Assembly (NCBI GenBank): GCA_963580285.1 | Contig: OY757013.1 | Span: 134,351,027 to 134,415,026, forward strand | Direction of reading: 5' to 3' | Source of the DNA: Lucinisca nassula | Lineage: Eukaryota; Mollusca; Bivalvia; Lucinida; Lucinidae | Length of the DNA: 64,000 nt | Shown here: positions 55,934 through 64,000 of the stretch, piece after piece | How positions within the stretch are numbered: the stretch's first letter is position 1 | How the letters are laid out: every line of letters begins with the position of its first letter | The notes under the pieces: model-generated | The model's database searches: none | What the model saw: the letters and a program-made list of their open reading frames with translations, nothing else | Told to the model about the DNA's origin: nothing | Program-made: the position numbers and the translations under genes

Positions 55934-57157
55934 GTTTGTTTGATTTGAGGTTTAACGCCCCGTCAACACTTTAGTCATTTTGGAGACAACGCTTCCAATT
56001 TTGTCAGACTTTTACCCGACATTGAGATGAAATGGCAACTCAGCCTCTGCCGCACAATGCAACCAATAGAGCTTATATGCATGGGTGGTCCAACACGCAC
56101 CACTTTTCCTGGACAGGCTTAGAATCTGAACCTTTAAGGTATCTACCAGTACTCGTGTTCGGTCGATTTCAGCTCTGCGTGGAAGCATCATGCAGCCCAA
56201 TCTGTTTCCTCAAGCCCCGTTGGGCGCGGCCGTTATACAGTCTTGACGGGGACGTTAAACGTCAAATCAAACAAATCAAATACACCTCAGTAAAAACAGG
56301 GAAATATTCAGATACAGAAGAAGAGGAAACAAAATCTGATATTTTCTGACCACGGCTAAAAAAAAACGAAAAAAAAAAAAAAAAAAAAGCACCCAACGCC
56401 CGGAATAAATGTGTATTATCCCGTACTTTAAACGTTTAGATAAAAAAGGGGTTTAAGTTATAAAGTGTTATATTTCTCGATGGTTCACAAATATATCCAT
56501 GCAACAGTGAATCGCACCCACCCCCCTCCCATTGGGGCTTGGAGAAATATATGGGCTGCATGATGCTTTCACACAGAGCTGAATCCGACCCGCACACGAG
56601 TACTTGTAAATCGCTTAGCGGATCTAAGCCTGCCCAGGCAAAGCGGTATGCACGAGTCTGACCGTCCATGCTTATAAACCCTATATCTTTCATTGGGCGA
56701 AAGGCCTGGAGATGTCATTTCATCTCAATGTCGGGTAAAAGTCCCACAAAATTGGAAGCAGCATCTCCAAAATGACCTTTACAGTGTTGATGGGGACGTT
56801 AAACCTCAAATCAAACAAATGCAACGGTGAAGGTAACTTCGCTTTATCCGCCCCCACCCATGGAGGCTTGAAGAAATATATGGGCTGCATGATGCTTCCA
56901 CGCAGAGCTGAATCCGGCCCGCACACTAGTACTGGTAAACCGCTTAGAGGATCCAAGCCTGTCCAGGAACCGCGGTGCGAGGCAGACCCTCCATGCTAAT
57001 AAACCCTATTGGTTTCATTTGGCGAGATGGCTTGAGAGGTCATTTCATCTCACTGTCGGGTAAAAGTCCCACAAAATTGGAAGCAACGTCTCCAAAATGA
57101 CCTTTACAGTGTTGACGGGGACGTTAAACCTAAAATCAAACAAACAAACAAACAAAA
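55934..57157. repeat. cluster of three R290 repeats
   Basis: 55934-56283 is minus; 56530-56818 and 56852-57157 are plus and nearly adjacent. A poly-A-rich stretch lies at 56358-56390. The last copy ends in five CAAA/CAAACAAA units, the clearest SINE-like tail. Between copies, 56295-56349 reads as an acidic peptide tail (YSDTEEEETKSDIF, stop); too little context to call it an exon. Confidence 0.75.
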
Positions 57158-57280
57158 CTTCGCTCTATCTGTAGTATAGTAAGTCGTAGTATTCCATTCA
57201 TACCAAGTCAACTCATCTCATTCGCATTCTTAATCGCGATCTAGCCTTTTGAGCGAGTCTCAGCTTGACGTACTAGAGTT

Positions 57281-57480
57281 NNNNNNNNNNNNNNNNNNNN
57301 NNNNNNNNNNNNNNNNNNNNNNNNNNNNNNNNNNNNNNNNNNNNNNNNNNNNNNNNNNNNNNNNNNNNNNNNNNNNNNNNNNNNNNNNNNNNNNNNNNNN
57401 NNNNNNNNNNNNNNNNNNNNNNNNNNNNNNNNNNNNNNNNNNNNNNNNNNNNNNNNNNNNNNNNNNNNNNNNNNNNNNNN
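57281..57480. other. assembly gap, 200 N
   Basis: Exactly 200 N, i.e. a placeholder length. About 70 bp ending 'gacgtactagagtt' immediately left of the gap recurs immediately right of it (57481-57550). Confidence 0.98.
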
Positions 57481-57654
57481 GTCAACTCATTCATTGAATT
57501 ATTAATCCGCGATCTAGATTTTGAGCGAGTTCAGTTGACGTACTAGAGTTAACAAGAGTTGACTTGCTCCAAAACGCGCCCTGTAGGAATATTGCGACTG
57601 CGAGAGTTAGCTTGGTATGAGAGATGGTAGCCTTGCCTAGTAACAACGAATACC

Positions 57655-57720
57655 AGGCGCGTAGCCAGGCGGAAGCCCGGAAGCCCGGGCTTCAACAATA
57701 TTTTGCCAAGTATGCCTTTA
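57655..57720 (+). other. candidate left terminus of the hAT element
   Basis: CAGGCGCGTAGCCAGGC followed by GC-rich AGCCCGGGCTT resembles termini of hAT elements that encode ZMYM-like transposases (CAGNGGCGTAGC...). It lies 390 bp upstream of the first coding exon. A matching right terminus was not found before the window ends. Confidence 0.4.
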
Positions 57721-57779
57721 CATAAGAATTTACAAAAAAAAATAAATAAAAAAAAAAATAAACAGCATTATGCCTTTTT

Positions 57780-57985
57780 GTCCTCCTTATATATATTAGC
57801 AGGAGTCCATTTCAAAATTTAGGGGTGACAGGTTGTGTTTTTCTTTAAAATTTATTTGGAAAATTGCTGGACTTTTTGCAACCAGTGTAGGCCCTGATCA
57901 GACGCCGCGTTCTGCTGCGTCTGATCTGGGCCTGCACTGTTTGCCAGGTATCCGTTTTGGGGGTTTCTGGTACTGAATGGGTTAA
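57780..57985 (+). mobile_element. piggyBac-like MITE, left-truncated
   Basis: Shares 'aggagtccatttcaaaattt', the hairpin module and the right end GTACTGAATGGG-TTAA with 46315-46537. The left CCC end is not recognisable. Confidence 0.7.
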
Positions 57986-58041
57986 ATAGCTGGTCTGAAT
58001 ATTCGATCAATAAATCGAAGCCACATGGTTATCTGTGTACT

Positions 58042-58352
58042 GTGGATTCCACACTGTCGATGACATGTGTAGTGTCGCAGACACAGAAAATGGAGTACCA
58101 AACAAAATTATCGCAATTTTTCAAGCAAAGCCAGTCGTCAAATAAGCTCTCATCGGATATTAACGATGAGCCTAAGACTTTGAAACCGGCACCTACGAGG
58201 AGCATTCCAGACAAGGACATGGTTGAGGAAAACGGTCCTTCCTACCCCGACATTGCGCGCCTGGACACAACAGAACTCAGGCGCGATGATGTGAAATACC
58301 GTATTCTGACAGAGTCCTGGGATTCGTGTGCCAAGTACAGGTTTCCTTCAAA
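58042..58352 (+). CDS. hAT/ZMYM-like transposase gene, exon 1
   Basis: Open from ATG 58042 (or 58090, giving MEYQTKLSQFFKQSQ) to a donor CAAA|GTAAGG at 58352/58353. The Ser/Gln-rich start and the end in KYRFPSK match the region just before the TTF/MYM-like zinc domain of hAT-derived transposase-like proteins. Two bases (AA) are left at the donor. The acceptor at 60922 leaves one base (G), giving Lys and continuing into DIRGKKRAFQATWLM, the usual 'sFQ..W' start of the next domain. Without splicing the frame stops at 58356. Nothing damaging is seen in this exon. Confidence 0.7.
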
Positions 58353-58443
58353 GTAAGGACAGGACTTGAAGTTTTCCATTTTACCTTTCTTTAAACTCAC
58401 ACACCGAAAAAAAAAAAAAAAAACAATCCATTTTTCATTTTAT

Positions 58444-58589
58444 CCCAGCAGGCAAATGTCGCTAGGGCAACGTAAAATCAACGTCGGTGCAACGTCACTT
58501 TGCACCGGCGTAGAAATGACTTTGCATAAATGTGATGACGTTGTGACGACGTTTATGTGACGTCACAAATACATCATGTGCCTGCTGGG
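58444..58589. mobile_element. ACGT-rich MITE, copy 1
   Basis: Terminal inverse CCCAGCAGGCA / TGCCTGCTGGG. Interior built of CAACGTC / GACGTTG motifs every ~11-22 bp, largely self-complementary. Confidence 0.8.
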
Positions 58590-58679
58590 AATGTACCAGG
58601 GGTGCTACAAAGCACATATAGACACCTGTATCTTTATGTGCTTGATGCACTTCCAGGATGCATTTTATACATTTTATTC

Positions 58680-59280
58680 AATGAGGCGGTTTTGAGGCGG
58701 TTCTAACGAGCACCCAAAACCTATGTTTGCAGTATAAATCAGAAAAAATCACAAATTTTCATCAGAAAAGTAGCCATTTTGGAGAGCTGAAAAATGTTCT
58801 ACTTCGCACTGGTGTGTTATCGTAATGACCCCCCCCCCCCGCCCCCCCCCCCCCAATAAACCCCCTTTTTTCAGAGAAAAATAAGGTGTGCAAGGCATAC
58901 TTTATTCTTCTTATTTCTCTTCTAAAACAAGGATTGTGGGTACTTGCTAGAACCTCTTCATTGACGTAGTTCTAATGAGCACCTACAATCGATGTTTGAA
59001 GTAGATACATCACGTGAACATGTCCGTGAAATGAACACCCCTCTAAACCCCAATTTATATTGAGAAAACTGGGGTTTACGGGGGTAAACATCATCTGCCT
59101 TATTTATGCTCAAAAACATGGATTGTGGGTACTCGTTAGAACCGACTCATTGAGGCGGTTCTAACGAGCACCCACAATCCATGTTGAAAGCAGAAATAAG
59201 AAAGATGTTATCATTTTTACCCCAAATTTGTCATTTCTGACAACATGTTGGATGCCATTATTTCACACAGACATGTTTTC
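58680..59280 (+). mobile_element. hairpin MITEs, one partial and two further copies
   Basis: 58680-58830 is a right half ('tcatcagaaaagtagccatt'). 58880-59000 carries a mutated palindrome. 59005-59280 is a nearly full copy with the palindrome at 59126-59182. Confidence 0.65.
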
Positions 59281-59848
59281 CTAATGTAAAAAGTTAAACA
59301 TCACCAGGAAAACCTGAGTGTTTGAGCTGTAAAAGAATGAATATACTATGTACATGTACATGTATCTTAGCAGCAGAAATACATGTAACAGTCTAGAATG
59401 TTTGTCAGAGAGACATCTCAGACGAAAATCAGATAATTTGAAATGTTATACAAGTATTGTTAAGTACTATAGTGGTGTTTCTTCACAAACAAATGTTGGA
59501 CACTGGCAAATAGTGTAGATCCAGATGAGATACCCTGTAAGTCACCGACTTTGAGGCTTCTCAAGCCTTTGATTTTCAAAGCCGTTGGCAGGCCGCGTAA
59601 ATTGTGAGGAAACGGCCCTTCGAACATATGTGATGCGTCAACTTTCATTAGCGCCAGCGCATCCGTGCCATGCAGCCTTACTTGGAGCTTCACTTTACGT
59701 TTTATGAACAATCTTGGCCACATAGATTTTCCATGCGATCAGTGAAGCGCATATGCGCAGTCTGGTCTGGTTCCTGTCTTGTACATATTCAAAGGTATGT
59801 TGCTAAACGTCGCAACGCAGTCCATCCGTTTATTTAATCAAATACACT
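59281..59848. other. unrecognised intronic DNA
   Basis: A worn hairpin-module half at about 59505-59545. No coding support for the minus-strand frame here. Confidence 0.4.
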
Positions 59849-59995
59849 CCCAGCAGGCACACGTCGCTAGGACAACGTCAATCAACGTCGCTACAACGTC
59901 ACGACGTTGCACCGACGTTGATGTGACGTTACATAAACGTCATGATGTTGAACCGACGTTGATGTGACGTCACAATTACGTCATGTGCCTGCTGA
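59849..59995. mobile_element. ACGT-rich MITE, copy 2
   Basis: CCCAGCAGGCACACGTC to GACGT...CATGTGCCTGCTG, same family as 58444-58589, with a cleaner (ACGTTGATGTG) repeat. Confidence 0.8.
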
Positions 59996-60397
59996 GGTAC
60001 AGTTGAGCACTTGTTTCCTTCTTCTTCAGTTTGTTTCCCCGGTTAAAATTGAGCCGATTTCTTTTAAAAGATAGCTTAAGCTTAGCTTAAACTGCATAAA
60101 CATGAAAATTGCGAAAATATAATAATCAGCAAATATGCAAACCGTTGGGAATATTAAGGTAATATCTGACATTTATCATATGACGGCGCGTCTGAGAGTG
60201 TAATAACACCATGTAATAAATTCGATAATCCACTAGTTGATTAAATATGCAAATTAGCTAGACGCCCCGTAACGTTACACGTACAACGTCCTTTGCGACG
60301 ACGCGTTTACTTATGGCGGAATATTGACATTTTTGTGAAACAACCGTGAATAAAATGCGTTTTAAATGTCATATGATAAAGAGAATCTTTCATTCGT

Positions 60398-60514
60398 GTT
60401 CATGTATTATTGAATTTATTAAACTCGTTGAGGAAAAAGGATAAAATGCTCGACAGAGCCTCGCATTTTATCCATTTTCCTCAACTCGTTTAATAAATTC
60501 AATAGTACATGAAC
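60398..60514. repeat. 52-bp inverted repeat with 13-nt loop
   Basis: 60398-60449 and 60463-60514 pair at 48 of 52 positions. Both arms contain 'ttgaatttattaaac' or its inverse and GGATAAAATGC / GCATTTTATCC. Likely a small foldback MITE. Confidence 0.85.
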
Positions 60515-60922
60515 ACTCATGTAAGATCCCCCATAATGATAGATGCTGAAAAGACCTAACCAATGAAATTGTCGTGTGACAGATTTCTTTATAAATAGCC
60601 TCGCCGAATGGTTCGATATTTTCGGAATACTGATAGATACCTGGCTACAAGATGTTACCAAATGAAACGGTTATATATATATAGAATGGGTTAAATGGGT
60701 AGTAATCTTAGATTATTATACTCGTTTGACCCATTCTAACCAATTCTTATCAATGTGTTTTAGTGGAACGTGCATTCTAGCCTAAGGCATTCTAGCCTAA
60801 GTGGGCCATGAAAAATATTCCCTATTTTAATCATTTTCAAAAATGGTAGAAGCCTCGCTTTTGAAAACGACAACAATTTCATCGTGGTCAGCCTACATTG
60901 GTAGATTACTGTTATATTTCAG

Positions 60923-62975
60923 GGACATACGAGGAAAGAAGAGGGCCTTTCAGGCAACATGGCTGATGAACCATCACTGGATGAGGTATTCTGTCTCACG
61001 GGATGCCCTCTTTTGTGCTCCATGTATCCTTTTCGGAACAAGAGACAGCAATGAAAAAACGTTCGGGATGTCGTCTCCCCAGGCAGATTGGGCTAACGTT
61101 GGCCGAGACGTCAAACGGCATATAATAGAAACATCGCAACACCATAAAAACGTCCATTCAGCAGAAGAATTCATAAGAATAAGAGAAGGTTCTAAACCTG
61201 ACATATGTATGTCATTATCAGTGGCGTACAGGGACAATGTGTCGCGAAACAGACGCATTCACGAATGTATTGTCGATGCTTTAGTATTCTGTGGAAGGCA
61301 AAATATAGCAATAAGGGGGCATGACAACGAGGAGGGGAATTTTAAAGCTATTTTGGATATGAGAGCTAGAGACAACGAAGTATTGGCCACACATCTCGCT
61401 ACATATGACTCTAGGGCGAAATATACGTCACCAGATATTCAAAACGAGCTTCTTGACATCATCGGCAATTAGATACGGGATCCTATGATTCAAGATTGTA
61501 ATAAGGCACCTTATTTTGCTTTCATCGCTGATGAGGCAACCGATTGCTCAACAAGAGAGCAGGTGTCTGTTTGTGTCAGGTACTTTGGCGAATCTTGTGA
61601 AGTTCAGGAGCAATTTCTGTCGTTCGTGGAGGCAAAGAGAACAACCGGCGAATCCCTAGCGAACCTGTTTTTAGAAACGATGGATAGTTTGGGAATTGAT
61701 ATTGAAAAGATGCGTGCACAAGGTTATGATGGTGCAGCAAATATGGCGGGGAAATATCGAGGTGTCTAGGCACGCCTCAAGGAAAGAGTACCACAAGCGA
61801 CCTATGTTCACTGCAAGGCACATAGTCTTAACCTTGCAATAGTCCATGCTTGTAAAGAACCTTTAGTTCGGAACATAATGGACACGGTTCAGCACATTTC
61901 ATTTTGTTTTGATGAATCGGGAAAGCGTTCGACTGCTTTTCGTGAAGAACTGACTTATGACGATGAGGTTAAGGCGGATATGGGGAGGAGGGCCAAGCTA
62001 CAAACATTGTGCGATACAAGATGGGCAAGTAGATCGGATGCGCTTTTTACCTTTCTGTCGGCATATCCTGTTGTTGTTAGCTCACTTGAAGAACTGGAGA
62101 CTAATGGTGATACTAGGGCTCGAGGGTTCATATGTTCAATCACAAAATTTGACTTCATAATTACGCTTGTTGTTGTTGAGAATATTCTACAGATCGTCCA
62201 TCCTTTGTCGATTATGCTGCAGGCCAAGAAATGTGACTTAATCGAGGCTGTTGCTGAGGCCAAGGTTGTCGTACATCAGCTTAATGACAAGGGAAATGAC
62301 GACACCGTTTGGGATGAACTGTTCGACAAAGCGGTAGACCTAGCATAAAAAGTTGAAGAGGTACCTTCTATTTCAAGAGGAGCTGTGAGACAACGTCACC
62401 GTGTGAATGTTCCGGCTCAAACTCCAAAGGAATATTGGAAAAGGGCACTCTTCTTCCAATTTTTGGACCACCTGATACAAGAACTGCAAAACCGACTGGT
62501 GGGAAATGCAGCTAGGTTTCACACAGAAAACCTAATTCCGTCCAAGCTCTAAGGATTGTCTAATCAAGTTGCAAGACAGTTGTTAGAGACCTTCGGGGAT
62601 GACTTGCCGGCTGTCAGTTTCAATGTTTTTGATGCAGAAATCGGTCGATGGAAAGCGAGATGGTTGATGGCTGTCGATAACTTGCCAGCAACTCTTGGCG
62701 ATGCTCTTAAAGCGATAAACCAACAGCTGTATCCAAATGTATACACCTGCCTTGTCATGCTGATTACAATGCCTGTCGCCACAGCAACCGCAGAACGGTC
62801 ATTTAGCGTGATGCGGAGGGTGAAAACCTATCTGCGATCAACTATGACCACAGAAAGACTTTCATCCTTGGCACTTCTTCATGCATACAAAGATGTTAAC
62901 ATAGATGTGCAGCAGGTCATAAATGAGTTTGCAGACAGAAAAGACAGAAGACTTGCGTTTTTGTTCAGACAATAA
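60923..62975 (+). pseudogene. hAT transposase (DUF4371/ZMYM1-like), exon 2, four in-frame stops
   Basis: One reading frame spans 2.05 kb from the acceptor at 60922 to TAA at 62973-62975. Order: TTF/MYM-like zinc region (FQATWLMNHHWM, FCAPCILFG), DUF4371-like region, then an RNase H-like core. The core has FIADEATD (first catalytic Asp), GYDGAANMAGKYRG (second Asp), HCKAHSLNLAIVHAC and CDTRWASR. The hAT C-terminal dimerisation domain is complete (MPVATATAERSFSVMRRVKT). The frame is cut by TAG 61470, TAG 61767, TAA 62346 and TAA 62550, but has no frameshift and both flanks stay homologous. The family acts as cut-and-paste transposases, some recruited as host nuclear proteins. As read here it cannot make a full protein with the standard code. 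Confidence 0.85.
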
Positions 62976-63091
62976 GTTCTTTGTGAAAAACTATTCAAAC
63001 CCACTATGCATACAAACCCAGAGGCACCTACGACTACATCATGAAACCTGAATAAACTGCAAAATTTATTTATTTATTTATTTTTTTTTTT

Positions 63092-63317
63092 TTGGTTTTG
63101 GTTTTACGGCCCCAATCAAGATTATTTCACCCATATCAAGCCGATCGTTAATCAGAGGCGGGCGAAAACCGGAGTGCCCGGAAAAAAAACACCTGGCCTT
63201 CCGTTGCAGAACTTGGCGTCTCACATGTGACCCGAGCGGGGCTCGAACCTACAGCGGTGAGAGACCTAATGATTAAGAGTCAGCACTCTCACCCACTAGG
63301 CCTGGGAGGCCCGTCTA
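63092..63317 (-). mobile_element. SINE-1, full-length copy
   Basis: A and B boxes as at 7553, T-run tail at 63066-63092. The flanks share a worn ~13-bp duplication (TAAACTGCAAAAT left, TAAACTCCAGAAT right). It lies just past the transposase stop. Confidence 0.85.
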
Positions 63318-63440
63318 AACTCCAGAATATAATCGAAAATGGCTATTGTCAGAGACGATTCTAAGGTGTTTGGAGTTTGCAGTTTATCGTGAAGTGTCGG
63401 GAATTTTTAGTGCACAATATTTGTCTGCACTGCATGATTT

Positions 63441-63738
63441 TGTTTGATTTGAAGCTTAACGTCCCCGTCAACACTGTAAAGGTCATTTTGGAGACGTTGC
63501 CTGAACTTGCCTCCAATTTTGTGGTACTTTTACCCGATCTTGAGATGAAGTGGCATCTCAAGCCCTGCCATCCAAAGAAACCAATAGGGTTTATTAGCAT
63601 GGACGTGCCGACTCGCACCGCTTTGCCTGGGCAGGCTTAGATACTCTAAGTGGTTTACCAGTACTCGTGTGCGGGTCGGTTTCAGCTCTGCGTGGAAGCA
63701 TCATGCAGCCCATCTTTTTCTATAGGCCCCGATTGGCG
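63441..63738 (-). repeat. R290 repeat, copy 7
   Basis: Inverse of the R290 landmarks ('gaagcttaacgtccccgtca' to 'gaagcatcatgcagcccatc'). Confidence 0.75.
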
Positions 63739-64000
63739 GGGGCCGACACTGCATGATTACATCAACATTTTAATGAAATGGCCTTTAGAATAACCACATG
63801 AAATAAATTCATTAAAGTTTTTTTTTTCTGTCATTAGCCCTCAGTCCAGCAGGTCCTTAGTCTGCTTTATATACAGTCCATTTATATCATGAACAGGCTC
63901 ATTGTGTCATCGCGTCTCGACGAGCATGTTAATGAAATAAATGCACTTCATGCATACGGTTAAAATTACTTATTTACAAAGCGTGCAAAGTCTTGAGAGG
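63739..64000. other. window end, nothing recognised
   Basis: AT-rich. No hAT right terminus was seen here. Confidence 0.4.

Larger units (their letters stand above)
58353..60922 (+). other. 2,570-bp intron of the hAT-like gene
   Basis: GTAAGG at the 5' edge and TTACTGTTATATTTCAG at the 3' edge. It contains at least four MITEs (two ACGT-rich, two hairpin), a hairpin at 60398-60514, a homopolymer-C tract (58828-58854) and otherwise unrecognised DNA. Confidence 0.65.

Noticed and set aside
56032..56349. 105-codon frame
   Set aside because: Mostly translation of an R290 copy on its reverse strand; only the last ~20 acidic codons lie outside it.
60923..62975. Nuclear stop-codon reassignment (TAA/TAG as Gln)
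   Set aside because: The LINE and other frames end normally at TAA/TAG and the window is animal-like. Four transitions in a dead transposase copy explain it more simply.

Overview
The window reads as a repeat-choked piece of a metazoan nuclear genome, most likely a bivalve mollusc. The evidence is AT-rich intergenic DNA, tRNA-derived SINEs, a LINE, several MITE superfamilies, spliced exons separated by introns of several kilobases, and many copies of T5-started elements carrying (TCCG)n and tandem cores, a type I associate with bivalve genomes. A freshwater or burrowing clade such as Dreissena or Mya is my recollection of similar repeats, not something the sequence proves. There is no bacterial organisation, CRISPR array or operon.

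Layout. 1-2.7 kb: the 5' half of a non-LTR retrotransposon (ORF1 with PHD finger and zinc knuckles, start of the ORF2 endonuclease) and a Merlin/IS1595-type transposase fragment, all on the minus strand. 3-9 kb: MITEs, SINEs and a perfect 43-bp palindrome. 9-24 kb: head-to-tail and nested Helentron-like elements with 120-166 bp cores, hAT and piggyBac-like MITEs nested in each other, and a tripled tRNA-SINE block. 24-27 kb: a 2.8-kb foldback element with palindromic ends. 27-44 kb: further Helentron-like elements, including 128-bp arrays that carry a nuclear-receptor palindrome in nearly every unit, a tRNA-Thr-like gene, and a 210-bp satellite interrupted by nested elements. 44-48 kb: an odd GC-rich segment with a small broken gene and G-rich repeats in inverted arrangement. 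48-57 kb: hairpin MITEs, microsatellites and SINE-like repeats. 57.3 kb: a 200-N gap flanked by the same sequence twice. 58-63 kb: a hAT transposase-derived gene, recognisable as two exons with a phase-matched 2.57-kb intron, carrying four in-frame stops and no frameshift.

Host genes. Only one non-transposon gene can be argued for: two phase-compatible plus-strand exons at 21.4 kb and 33.5 kb (the latter terminal), separated by a 12-kb intron filled with repeats. Its product is not recognisable from the residues present.

The main point of interest is that at least six sequence-unrelated repeat families share one terminal grammar: a 5' T-run with a stem and its inverse, a (TCCG)n tract, a tandem core, a third copy of the stem, then a compact hairpin followed by CTTGTT or CTAGTT. 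This fits non-autonomous Helentron/Helitron2 elements. Families are called F1-F6 below by their 5' stem: F1 AGCTCACC, F2 AGCTCGCC, F3 TATCCCC, F4 TATGCCCCC, F5 GTCGCACC, F6 ATACCCGC. R290 is a SINE-like repeat of about 290 bp.
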